NCBI GenBank assembly: GCA_024114885.1
Contig: CP099423.1
Coordinates: 992,001-1,056,000 of the forward strand
Source of the DNA: Septoria linicola
Lineage: Eukaryota > Ascomycota > Dothideomycetes > Mycosphaerellales > Mycosphaerellaceae
Length of the DNA: 64,000 bases
Direction of reading: 5' to 3'
The notes under the pieces are model-generated. The model saw only the letters and a program-made list of their open reading frames with translations. It made no database searches and was not told the origin of the DNA. A program made the position numbers and the translations under genes. This document shows positions 10,790 through 21,000 of the stretch, in pieces. Every line of letters starts with the position of its first letter. Positions within the stretch are counted from its first letter, which is position 1.

Positions 10790-11391
10790 GTTCTCCACAC
10801 GGGGCAAATCGCCGCGACGTCAACTTCCATCCAGCCAGATAACGGACAGCTGAAGATCAAGCTAAATCGGATCGAGGCCGCACTAAAAGGGCTCGCATCG
10901 CTTACGTATTCGTGGAGCTCGAGAATCATTCGAGAAGCCATATCCGCTATCGTCTCGAGGTATAGAACATTTCCTGAGCTAATTGCACCATTTCATAGAT
11001 CGTAGCAGAAGATACAGCCGCCGTCGAGCGCTTTGACGTCGCAAGCAACAAGCTGTTACTCCACCCGTTCGCGACTGGTCGTTATGTACGGACTTTGGGA
11101 GTTCCTTTAAGCGAGATAGTCAAGATCGGCGGGTCACTGGAAGTGCTAAGCTGCTTTCACCCATGGGAACGCAATCTTGGCGACAGCCTTATTAGGAGCC
11201 CAAGCCCTTCTACCACTTGCACGATGCCCCAGATATACTGCAGACTGAAACTACTTGCAGATGGAGAGTATAAATTCAAAGCTACATGTAAGGGCACCAT
11301 GCACGGTGCAAAAAGAGTGACTGCATGTATCCTTCTCTTGACGCTCGCGCTACATTTTGCGCCACCACCCTGGTGTCACGATGCTACGTGA
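10790..11391 (+). pseudogene. Possible gene fragment, plus strand
   Basis: A plus-strand frame (LKIKLNRIEAALKGLASLTY) follows a branch/acceptor-like CTGCTAACTAAG. A second frame from about 11002 (VERFDVASNKLLLHPFATGR, LGVPLSEIVKIGGSLEVL) looks coding. They can be joined only with a poor donor (GTCTCG near 10952) ending at TTTCATAG, so the structure is uncertain. The last 40 residues look non-coding. No family is recognised. Confidence 0.25.
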
Positions 11392-12193
11392 CATCTGAGA
11401 TCCTTCTCGCAGGTCAACGAGAAGTTTTCACTTCAAGTTGTCCTTGGCTTTGATTCTACACGCTTGACAGTCGCCGGCCACTCGAACTGTCTCGTCGTCC
11501 GTGATATGCTTCTGGGTGGTGCCGTATGCTCCGCAGGCTATCATAGTCGATGATCTGACGCTGTGGCCGCACCGAAATTCGAGGACTTGGTGGTAGCACA
11601 TGCTTCGACAGCGTCAGCGAATGTCCCCCATTTCGGCAGCCCAGGTGATTCACTTACATGATGTCGGCCGATTTTGTATGGGTCTCTGAAATGCGAGGTC
11701 TTGCTGGCTGGCTGTAGTGGTGAACGAAAAAGTAGCTGGGCAGTCGACATGTTTTATATCCACTGGCCCCAAGTCTACCAGTTGATCAATTGACGAGTTG
11801 ATGGCTACAGCATTGACCGCTCACGAACTGGTGTTCCCCAACTTGTCACGGACCATGGCCTACACTGCAGCCGTAGAAAAGGTTAGATCCCTTTTAGTAT
11901 ACTAGGATCTATCGCTTTGAGCATCTGCCATGTTGATATTGCGGTAGAGCTGCAGGCGTGATCGATAAGCAATATGACTTCACATGTTCAACGTAAGGGC
12001 GTAATTACTCAGCTGTGTTCCTTAAACAATAATGCTAGACTGCGCATGAGATTTACTTGAGGGCGGCTAACTAGCCAATCGCGGGACTGTTTGCACGCAA
12101 TCCGCTCTACTAGGACGTAGGCTGTCCAGGAGTGGGTAGGAACATGTTGCTACCCAAGTATGGCTTCCTTTCTCTAATCGACAAAATCACAAC
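11392..12193. other. Intergenic, no gene seen; leader of the next gene at its end
   Basis: Only short minus-strand ORFs (11456-11750) without features. The last 40 bp before 12194 are pyrimidine-rich (CTTCCTTTCTCT) and end in CACAAC-ATG, a good fungal start context. Confidence 0.4.
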
Positions 12194-13337
12194 ATGCAAC
12201 AGACTCTCGATGACTTCAATGGGTCGACTCCCCAGTATATCTCGTACCTTGAGAACCTTGTCCAGGATCTAGGACAACAACTCAGAGTATGCCATTGCAA
12301 TAACTCAAATCAAGACAATCTTCGCGCGCAGCCCGAAGCGCGCCACCCTGCCTCTCTCAAAGAGCTGGAGTTCGTCCATTACCAGCCAGCGCCGACTACC
12401 CCTCTAGTAAATCCACCGCAATCTTGCCCATCAGTATCACCAAGATGGAAAGTGCACGCACTGAAGCTCGTCAAGGACACACCGAGAGCGCAAGAGTGGT
12501 ACGCGAAGCTCAAGGAACGAGGAATATATGAGCCAATGCGCGATGGCTTAGCTGTGGAACATCTTCTGCAACTGAACGTCCACGGAACAGTCCGCGAGAC
12601 TACCATGGACAACTTCTCTATGAGTCAGAGTCAGGCACTCTGCCAGGGATCACTCGAGCGTCTCGCGCATTATGCTCGTGTGTCGGTACGCAACAGGACG
12701 GATGCTTCACTTGCCACAGCTCTTGCCAATTATCAGAATTTCCTGGTTCTATCCTCTTGCGCAGTTCTTATAGGCACCGGAACACCGAAGCAGGAGGTTT
12801 ACGACGTTATCAAGATCTGTATGGGGAACAATGTGACTGAATTGTATTGTCAACGGGTGCTCCATGGCTGTCAACTCGTGCACGAGCTGATGGATAACCT
12901 CTATATGGGAGGCTGGGGTCTTCGGGCCTTCGAGCTTCTGCTATTATGTATGTCCTTCCTGGTGATCGTCTTCTACGAGCTGACCATACGGCAGGGAATC
13001 GGAAACTCTCTTTTTATAGCACCATAGCTACCAACTATACTGGTGGCCTTGGACTGCTTCGAGCTGAACTTTCTAAGCCGGACCTCAGGGCACCTGTAAG
13101 CGTTCAGGAGACGTGGACATCTATCTTCGCGCCCAAGATCATTCAGAGTATACTGGGTGACAATATCGAGTAGGTCGCCCATGCTCAATTGAATGAGTCT
13201 CTTGACTGATATACTGCAGCATAGCCAGAATCGCAGAAGTACTCAAGTACAAGTATACCAAGGTCTTCAACAATCGTGTGAACTCCTGGGACTATGAGGG
13301 AGAACAAGCAAGTTCAAGTCCGATTCGGTCGCTGTAG
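12194..13337 (+). CDS. Three-exon hypothetical protein (348 aa)
   Basis: The first exon (12194-12947) is followed by two short introns that keep the frame: 12948-12994 (47 nt, GTATGT...CTGACC...GCAG) and 13170-13219 (50 nt, GTAGGT...TTGACTGAT...CTGCAG). The spliced frame ends at TAG 13335-13337. The N-terminus is coiled-coil-like (YISYLENLVQDLGQQLR) and followed by a Pro-rich linker. The central region (PRAQEWYAKLKERGIYEP, NRTDASLATALANYQNF) is probably a helical domain, and the C-terminus is WNRKLSFYS...SWDYEGEQ. No stop codons of RIP type. Family not recognised; the clean splicing and open frame argue for a real, intact gene. It converges with the minus-strand gene 23 bp away. Confidence 0.7.
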
Positions 13338-13359
13338 CAGTGTATACCGTAGACTGCCC

Positions 13360-13977
13360 CTAGAGCCTTATCCAGATTAGTATTGCCATGCCCCCGCCTG
13401 TTGGTGGAAGCCACAGAGCGTCACCACTGTCTATACAGATGTCTTGCCCGCCTTCCAGCTCACATGGGAAGCCGTTATTGGGCCCGAGTCTCTCGAGAGC
13501 GATACAAATCATTGTCTGAGATCCTTGATCTGCGCCAAAACCGCGTGCTGGGTGCTGCACGAGTTCCCACTGCTTCGTGATATATTTCTTGAACTTGTAC
13601 AGACCGAACGCCAGTACTAGCTCTTTTCCGGCCGGCTTGGAAGGACGTCCAACGTGGGCGGCAGCACGGCTGACATTTTCTGAATTCTGGATACCGCCGT
13701 CAGTGCTCATGTACAGCTGATCGCTGGCAGGTTTGCATACCTGCGCCCAAGCATCTGCGACGATGCTGAGCTTCTCCGTCAGACCAGGCTTATCATATCT
13801 TTCCCACCAGAACGGAACGGCTTCGTGTCTCGCGTACCAGTCCCTCCGGCTGGCGTCGCGCGCGAACTTGATGATGTCGTCAACTTGCTCAGAGGGTAGT
13901 CCCCTTCCGATGGACTGTTCATGTCTGCGGATCTGCGTCGCCGCGTCCTCTGATTCTGGCATGCAAGCCCGCAGCAT
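13360..13977 (-). CDS. Hypothetical protein (205 aa)
   Basis: Uninterrupted frame from the ATG at 13977. The N-terminal half is charged and Trp-rich (RRDWYARHEAVPFWWERYD). The C-terminal half has alternating strands ending in DSGDALWLPPTGGGMAILIW, faintly reminiscent of the last strands of a cupin/double-stranded beta-helix, but the metal ligands cannot be shown. A fungal-specific protein of unknown function is the safest name. Its start lies 80 bp from the pogo element at 14058, so its promoter has been cut by that insertion. Confidence 0.55.
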   Translation of the reverse strand: MLRACMPESEDAATQIRRHEQSIGRGLPSEQVDDIIKFARDASRRDWYARHEAVPFWWERYDKPGLTEKLSIVADAWAQVCKPASDQLYMSTDGGIQNSENVSRAAAHVGRPSKPAGKELVLAFGLYKFKKYITKQWELVQHPARGFGADQGSQTMICIALERLGPNNGFPCELEGGQDICIDSGDALWLPPTGGGMAILIWIRL

Positions 13978-14057
13978 TATTGCGACAGATCACGATGACC
14001 GCGGGACGATCACGGTCCAGCCCACAGAGCCGTTTTTGATCATGTGACGGTGGGGTA

Positions 14058-14097
14058 GAAGGCTTCCCCACATGACGAGGTTTACCACGTGACGAGG
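14058..14097 (+). repeat. Left TIR of the pogo element
   Basis: Begins GAAGGCTTCCCCAC and contains two direct copies of CACRTGACGAGG, starting at 14069 and 14086 (17-bp period), probably transposase-binding sites. The inner copy contains a CACGTG E-box. Confidence 0.85.
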
Positions 14098-14699
14098 GAA
14101 TTCCAGCATTATATTCATTTCACAAAGCGTTATGTAACTTAACAACTAGTAGACTAATTAATATACTCTTAACTACGTTATCTACGCTATATATCTAGCT
14201 TACTCTAGTTAACTTTAAGTATAATAATGCGGCTTAGTTTGCGTATTGTTTGTCGCTTTGTTATAGGTAGCTATTTCTTCTTAGTACTAGCTTCCTTTAC
14301 TTCTAAACTTACTAAATCAAGTGCCTATAGTTTCTTATATAGAGTTACTTGTTTATAACGTCTTATAGGCCTTATAGAAGCCTATAACTTAAGGTTAAGT
14401 TACTAGTTAGTTAGTTTAACCTATTTATTAAACTCCTTCTAAACCTATAGTTTCTAAGTATTTAACTCCTTCTCCTTCTTCTTCTAAATATGTTCTAAGG
14501 CTCTCTATTCCTTTATAATAGAAGCCTATATAGTCTTTAATTATTACTATTACTTCTTAGTAGCCTTATCTTTACTCTCTTACTTCTTAGTAGCTTCTCT
14601 TTAAGTCTATAGGTTACGTATACGATTAATCTTACTAGGGCTCTAAAAGATACCTCCTTATTAGCTATTAGCTCTTACTTCTTCTATAAGAGTCTTACT

Positions 14700-15950
14700 A
14701 CGTTATCTCTTCTTCTTCTTATTATTTAGAGCTCGTTAGAAGCTAGTATTCTTAGTCTTAAGGATAGTATTCTTAGCGATAAGCTTATAAACTTAAAGTT
14801 TAAGCTTATTTACTATTTCTAAGTCCTTAGTAAAGACAGCTTAGTTAATTATAGCCTAAACTTTCCTATAGTCTAGCCTAGAGCTAGAGGAGCTACTACT
14901 ACTCTCTAGCTGTAATATAGAGCTTACTAGGTTACCTAGCCTAGCCTATCTTAGATTAGGTATACTCTAAAGAACTACTATAGAATTAAGTAGATTTAGG
15001 CCTATAGCCTAGAAGCCTAATAGGACGTTCTTTACTATTATTATAGAGTTCTATATAGGCTAGAATAAGTAGAAGAAATCACGCTTTAATACTATAGATA
15101 GCCTCTAAGACTCTACTATATAGTAGCTTAAATTAGTAGAGTAATAGGAAGCTAATAGACTAAATAACTTAATATCTAGTAGTTATAGTCGGTATATTAT
15201 ATATAGTAGAAATACGCTAATTAGGATCCTATAACTTAGGCTCTATTTAAGGAACTCTAGTATTATATAAGAGCTATAGCTATTAAGGATTAGAAGCCGC
15301 TAGTCTCTACTAGCCTTAGCCTTAGTATAACGGTTAAATACCTCCTTTAGCTATACTAATCTAAGCTTGTTATTAGTCTATCTATTTAGTAAAGAAGCAA
15401 AGAAAGCTATATACTTTATACTATTAAAATCCTATAGCTAAGAGTCTTATAAATTACTAGTAACTACCTTATAAATTAGTATAAGTAGAAGTATAGTACT
15501 ATCTACGTAGATATAGGCTAGGATTATAATCTACTCGCGATTACTATCCTATATATTACTAATTAATTTCTTCTCTTATTTTAAGCCCTTAGTAAATATT
15601 CACTTTATCTACTATATAAAGCTAATTATAGCTCCCTTCTCGTCTATATTATATATATTAGATAGGGTAATCGAGTATCTCTTAATCTTCTAGCCTAAGG
15701 TATTATAGAATAACTTAATTAAAGCGTAGTTATCGGCCTTCTTCTTCTCTTTATCTAGAGGTCGAAGATAATATAATTCTAGCTCTTTTATATACCTACT
15801 AAGAAAACTACCTACCTAGTTCTTTCTAGGCTATCTACTAATAATAGTAGTAGTAAAGGTATAAACTATTATAGGGGTAGGAGGAATACTTCTAGTAGTT
15901 AGCTTGTTTATATATTTAATAAGTATAGACTCCTATACTAGGTTCAAGAG
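14700..15950 (-). pseudogene. Pogo/Fot1 DDE_1 transposase relic
   Basis: On the minus strand the motif NIDEKGA at 15631-15650 matches the conserved (N/M)DEKG catalytic segment of DDE_1 transposases. Further along, near 15340-15380, a segment reads L-x-x-IDRLITSLD, the expected place of the HTTHLLQPLD block after RIP-type changes. Many in-frame TAG/TAA codons are present. The gene limits are estimates. Confidence 0.65.
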
Positions 15951-16154
15951 TTGATTCTTCTAATACTAATTATCTTTAGTACCTTATAGGGATTTCCACC
16001 TCCTCCGTAGTGTCTCTAGGTGCATATTATATAATCTAGTAATAGTAGCGATATTTAGACGACTCTACGAGTTTAGTTTATTAATTGCTACATTGATAGA
16101 GTCTATAGTTGTTGAACTATGCGTGTTGGAAGTAGATGGAAAGTTGCTCAAATT

Positions 16155-16194
16155 CCTCGTCACGTGGGAAAACTCGTTACGTGGGGAAGCCTTC
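16155..16194 (-). repeat. Right TIR of the pogo element
   Basis: Inverted copy of the left TIR. It keeps CACGTGACGAGG unchanged, while the outer copy of the doublet reads CACGTAACGAG, a RIP-type difference. Confidence 0.85.
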
Positions 16195-16282
16195 TAGTTC
16201 TAGTTCTCGTTGTAAATCACGCATCAATCCAGACTGTGTTTGATTTTGGTTTCCCTTTCTACATTCGATTCTTCGACCAGCG

Positions 16283-16918
16283 ATGATGCAGAAGACCAAG
16301 TTCCATGGCCTGGAGGCGCGCTACAATCACATCAAGTACATCGATCAGCAACGCGCGTGGCTGTCGCACCCGGACTTCTTCGATGCGCTGGTCGACCTCG
16401 CGCACATCTTTGTGCGTCACCAGGCACATGACAATTTCGCCATCACGTTACTCCACCGGCATCATGACCTCCAGGCCGGCTATGCTATGGTGCATTCTCA
16501 AGGTGCTAAGGGTGAAGACTTCTGCTACATGGAAGAGCTTGGCAGCCGACCCATCTTCCCTTGCGCTTACCATTATCACCTTGACGGAGCTACCGAGTTC
16601 GCGCCCTACGAATTCTCGTCCACCCCTATCCCGATGCCAGATGAAGCCTTCTTGCGAGAAGTCGCCATCTATCTTCGGCAGTGCAATCTCTGCGAAGTCA
16701 TCGCTGTCACTCATCTGGACCACTTCGGCCAGATCTGGCTGGAGAGTCTCGCGCTGGACAGACAAGGTACTGTTGCCATTGTCAGACAAGCAGGGCAGGA
16801 ACTGGCGGGTGATGATTACGTACTCACTGAGTGGGCTATCGTTCAAGGCGACAATGGGGCCCAGCTCATGGGAACCAGGGCTTGCAGCGATAAAGAGTCG
16901 GGACACACCAGAACATGA
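16283..16918 (+). CDS. Hypothetical protein (211 aa), intact
   Basis: Single-exon frame from ATG at 16283 after a pyrimidine-rich leader. The N-terminal 70 residues are His/aromatic rich (ARYNHIKYIDQQRAWLSHPD, ALVDLAHIFVRHQAHDNFAI, LLHRHHDLQAGYAMVHSQ). The middle has FCYMEELGSRPIFPCAYHYH, and the rest alternates strands and helices. It reads like a conserved fungal protein without a known domain. The repeated His residues might bind a metal, but no defined motif is present. Its 5' side is 87 bp from the pogo element. Confidence 0.65.
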   Translation: MMQKTKFHGLEARYNHIKYIDQQRAWLSHPDFFDALVDLAHIFVRHQAHDNFAITLLHRHHDLQAGYAMVHSQGAKGEDFCYMEELGSRPIFPCAYHYHLDGATEFAPYEFSSTPIPMPDEAFLREVAIYLRQCNLCEVIAVTHLDHFGQIWLESLALDRQGTVAIVRQAGQELAGDDYVLTEWAIVQGDNGAQLMGTRACSDKESGHTRT

Positions 16919-17167
16919 TGCTGTCTCATGAGAGATAAGCCGGAGAGATAAGCACGAGAGAAAAGCACGGCAGCAGTGTCATTGCGAGACTGCGCAAGAT
17001 CCTGAGATTGCCTTTGCTCTGTCGCTGGTGCACCGCAACAAGTCTTGGGCAAATCACTTAGCCTTTAGCCTGACAACTGAGACTTCGGACAATCCTTCTC
17101 GGCCTCGCTCTAATCCATCGCGCCCACACAACATTATATTGGGTGCCAATGAGACACTCTCCCTAGA

Positions 17168-17983
17168 GTGTCGTCCGCAGCACTGTATCCTGCGTCAATC
17201 CGGCTACAGGAATGCTGTACTAGTGACCGGTTCCGAGCTACGAGCGATTGGAACATTCAACGGCTTGAATTAGCTGGTCGATTCGGTGCCAATGCAATTG
17301 AACGCGATATCTCGGCTATACAATTGGAGCCGGGACATATCGCCTTGGATGAGTTGACCTGTATACGAAGCGGACACCAAGCCGTTGGCATGGTCAAATA
17401 TCAGGCCATTGAGGAACTTATGAATCTCGCGATACTGTCAAGGGGCTCGATCTGGCTGGACCTCGTCAAGCTCTCGACAACAGATGGTGGCTACTAGAGT
17501 CTCCGTGAGGCTCTGGGATTCCAAGACGATGAGCTTGGGCTCCTTCTACTGGAAGACAGATTGTTGAGCTTTCACAGACATCTTGCCTATCCTTCATGTG
17601 TATCGTAGTGTTCGCCTATTTTGTTACCGGAGCAAGAATGCAGGTCTTGCGTCTTCTAGAACAGTGTATCCCAGCAGTGTTTTCAATCTTGACACAGACC
17701 AGCATTGCATCCTTGGCGGTATGGTGATCACGGAAGAGAAGTCTGAATCGAGGAAAAGTGGAAAGTGTGGTCTCCATATGGACTCCATACATTGAGGCAG
17801 ACACGTCTCATGCTCAACAGGACTCTCGTGCCATTGTGGGTTTGGACTATGTACTGGCAGACCGATGTTCAAGAGGTAATTGTTGTCTCTCAGCTGTCCC
17901 AAATCCTGATGGCAAAATTGCCATTTTGCGTCATGCCAATTCAGCTCGCCAATGGATTTGTAAGGAAGCGGAGCAAAACTAGC
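17168..17983 (+). pseudogene. Decayed gene with TAG and TGA stops
   Basis: A plus-strand frame (ALDELTCIRSGHQAVGMVKY, LMNLAILSRGSIWLDLVKL) reaches TAG at 17495-17497 in TDGGY-stop-SLREALGF and continues in frame as DDELGLLLLEDRLLSFHRH. The coding signal then moves by one frame (FMCIVVFAYFVTGARM...VFSILTQTSIASLAVW), meets TGA at 17725-17727 and continues as SRKRSLNRGKVESVVSIW. The frame move could be an intron (donor GTGAGG at about 17505, acceptor TTTCACAG at about 17578) or an indel. Both stops fit C-to-T changes in Gln/Arg codons. Family unknown. Confidence 0.4.
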
Positions 17984-18353
17984 GAGTACAGCGCGACTCG
18001 ATCTGGTGTGGCTACAGTATCTGGAAGGGAGTTGGCAACCCTCCTTCCCCAAACTTTCGTCACATTTCCTCTGACTGGAACGTCCCGAGGTCCTACCTAG
18101 GGCAGCAGATTCTGCACAAAGCCGTCAGAGTGCTGTTGAGCAGTTGGCTGCGCCATCGTTGACTGTTGAGCTCGTGAGTTTGCGCGATCTCATTCGAGCA
18201 CGTGCTCTACATGGTGTCGTGTCATCTTGTGCATGGCTATCATGAGACTTGGTATGGAGTAGCTCCTTTGCCCTATCCCGAACAAAAGTGGATTAAGAAA
18301 TGTAGTATATATGACCATCAGTCACAACACCGAACACTTTCCCGCCTACCATC
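17984..18353. other. Probable former promoter of the gene now at 22061
   Basis: No ORF of note. Because the hAT element at 18362 carries an 8-bp target duplication that resumes just before the ATG at 22061, this stretch, ending in CCGCCTACCATCC, was the upstream region of that gene before insertion. Confidence 0.5.
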
Positions 18354-18361
18354 CCCCTGGA
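18354..18361 (+). repeat. 8-bp target duplication, hAT copy A, left
   Basis: CCCCTGGA directly before the element, matched by CCCCTAGA at 22049-22056; the single difference is of RIP type. Eight bases is the target-site size of hAT elements. Confidence 0.85.
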
Positions 18362-18385
18362 CAGACTGGTCCACAAGTAAGTAAC

Positions 18386-18409
18386 GCAAGTGAAGATATC
18401 TTCACTTGC
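18386..18409. repeat. 24-bp perfect palindrome in the hAT left end
   Basis: A perfect palindrome centred on GATATC with arms GCAAGTGAA/TTCACTTGC. Copy B has the same structure at 50453-50476 with one mismatch. It is probably part of the subterminal transposase-binding array. Confidence 0.75.
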
Positions 18410-18689
18410 TTACTTACTATTTAGTGCCCTCGCTACTTACTTGTCAAGTGAATAAGACGCTCTCTACTCACTTGTACAAGGCTTACTTGCTCGGTGACGC
18501 TAGCTATAAGCGGTAGTGTATTACGATATCGAATAGTAGTAAATACTAGTCTATCTTAACCGTGTTAGTACTATCTACTATTACTATTATTGCCGTAGGT
18601 ATTGTTAGCTACGTAATACGCCTAAATAGCGTACTAGTTAGTATTATAAAACCGCTATTTATCTATAACTTTAGAGTAACTAAATATCG

Positions 18690-21000
18690 CACTATTTTAC
18701 TATATAACTGTCGTCTACGTAGTTATAATACGTCGCTAGTAATACTAAATTGTCGCTTAGGCTTATTACTTATTACCGGACAGGCGTATATATCTAAGGC
18801 TAACTATGCTAAGCTTAGCTATTATCGTTATTTGTTAATCTAGTAAGGTATTAGTAATTAGCTTATATTAAGCTTAATCGCCTTCTTTCGCTTCTTATTA
18901 TAGTACTACGTATACTCGTCTACTATCGTATCGTTATCGCTATCGCTATCGTTATTAATTATAAGCGAGTAGACAATATAGCGCGTAGCCGTAGCTATAG
19001 CCGGCGTTATAGTAGGATTGCCTATACTACCTGTCGACCGAATAGGCCTCTTATACTTATCCTTATATATGTTCTATAGCCGTTAGATAGTAGCCTTAGT
19101 CCTTACTATCTAATCTATATCGTCGCTAGCCTATCGTTATTACTTATCTAGCTTCTTAATAAACTACTACTTTATATTTAGATAGAGTACTACGGTAGCT
19201 ACGTAAATAGGCGTTTTATTAATCTTAGTAAAGTAATCGTTATACTTAGTCTAACTAAGCTTAATACTAGCACGGAAGTATTATTATATAGTAAGTTAGT
19301 TAGATAGGTCGTTTCGTATATCGGCTTCGGCGCGTAGTTAGTATTATTATTCGCTATCGATACGCTATTTACGCTTCGGTAGTTAGAGGTTATTATCGAT
19401 TAGATACTAGATAATAAGCGCTTTAAAGTAACTTATTAGTGCCTCTATTACTAGTAGTACTTACTAAATAGTACTAAACTTGCCGCCGCTAGTGCCCTAT
19501 AGTATCTTTATTACTATCTTTAATAGCTAGAGGATCTCGCGATACTACTTAATTATATACTAATCGTCGTTCGTTAATTAATTATAGACGATAGAAGGCT
19601 CTAGCTTTATATAGTGCCTATTAGGGTATTTCTTAGTCTACTTCTATATAGCTATATACTACTTATCTACCTCTTGTTCGTAGTACTTATTAATAGCGGC
19701 TCTAAGCTTTAATGTACGCTTAGAGCTGTCGTCGAACGAGTGCTAGCGCGTATATACGTCGTGTAATAGACGATATATGTCCTTGTCGCTCTCTACCTTA
19801 AATAGAGCTACCTCGGTAAGCTATAGTCGTTCTACCTCCTCCTATACCTATAGTAAACGATTAAGATAATAGAGCGTGTTATAAAGCTTACTAATTAGTC
19901 TACGGCGACGCTAATATAGTAGTATTATATCCTTAAACGTTAGTCTATTAGTAGCTATATTAATAGCTTTAGATTTAAGTACTTCTAGATCTTTGCTAGT
20001 TAGCGTAGCCTGTCTAACGAGGTTAAATATATAGCCTATATAGCGTAGCTAATTCTAGTATTTATCGAAGCCGTATTCCTACGTAAGGTACTTAATTACC
20101 TTAGGGTTATTACTAGCGTTATTAGAGATAAAGTAACTAACTTTATCGTATAGGTTATAGTATACTATTACCTCTACTATAGTCTCTATAATATTGTAGC
20201 TAGTATAACGGCCCTTCTACCTTAGTAGATCTAGTAATATTGTCCTTAGTTAACCTTCTATAGAGATAAAGTATATAATAATACTAAGTAATACTAGTTT
20301 GTTTTTAGACGTCTATAGGTCGAATAAGAAGCTAATCCTCGTAATAGCGGCTACTAACTCCTCTATAATATAGCCGAGTTATTTATCGAATACTAATACT
20401 ATCTTAGAGCTTATAGTTTAGTATAAAGGAATAAATCAGTAGTAACGAGGTTAGAGGTAGGATAGGAGCGCTCTAAAGGCTAGTAAATCGTACTTACAGA
20501 AGGCAATATTGTCTATAATTAGCTATATATATAGTAACGTAAGGAAGTCGTCTATATCGAATTTAATAGCTATATTATTATTAATACTCTAAGGCGTAAC
20601 GTGCCTATCTATTAGCTTATGCCGCTTACTAGAAGGTGTTTCTAGCTCCTTACCTTCCTTATATATACTATATATTTGTCTTAAGTATACTCCTACCGAT
20701 AAGGTTAATTTATCTACGTCGTAGATACTAGCCTATTTACTACGTAACTACGCTCTTCGAGAGTAGTAGATCTTATATACCTAAACTACCTTCTTCTACG
20801 TATTCTATAGCCGCTAGCTATACGTAAAGACCTATAATATTATCTAAGTATCGTCTAGTAGCTATAAGTATATAGGTAATCGTTCGAAGTCTAGTTAGTC
20901 GAGTAATTCGGTATTATTATCGTATTTACGCTTCGTAAGGCGCTAAAAGAGTATAGGCTACGAAGCTTATATAGACGCGTTATTATCTATCTACGTAGCT
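18690..21000 (-). pseudogene. hAT transposase relic (copy A)
   Basis: Reading the minus strand with TAG/TAA taken as mutated Gln/Trp codons, the hAT blocks appear in order: near 20307-20335 FDL-stop-TSKNK (the D-L-W-T-S block with the first catalytic Asp), near 20080-20130 SNNASNNPKVIKYL (usually D-N-A-S-N-N), then RYIGYIFNLV (usually C-I-x-H-x-x-N-L), around 19480-19560 the YREIL block, and near 18700-18850 the C-terminal dimerisation region LALDIYACPVISNKPKR...FSIT. D-to-N, C-to-Y and W-to-stop changes are all RIP-type. Limits are estimates. Confidence 0.8.

Larger units (their letters stand above)
14056..16196 (-). mobile_element. Fot1/pogo-type DNA transposon, RIP-degraded
   Basis: The element occupies 14058-16194 (2137 bp) and is flanked by TA dinucleotides (14056-57 and 16195-96), the target duplication of the Tc1/mariner-pogo superfamily. 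Its ends form inverted repeats of about 40 bp with about 36 matches, both beginning GAAGGCTTCCCCAC. The interior is extremely AT-rich with almost no CpA/TpG. The size fits Fot1-like elements. The ends are spared from mutation relative to the body. It separates two divergent genes whose starts would be only about 170 bp apart without it. Confidence 0.85.

Noticed and set aside
18562..18843. 93-codon plus-strand ORF, conserved at 50623-50904
   Set aside because: It is present in both hAT copies but is the antisense of the transposase dimerisation region. RIP removes stops on one strand while adding them to the other, so the frame is a by-product.
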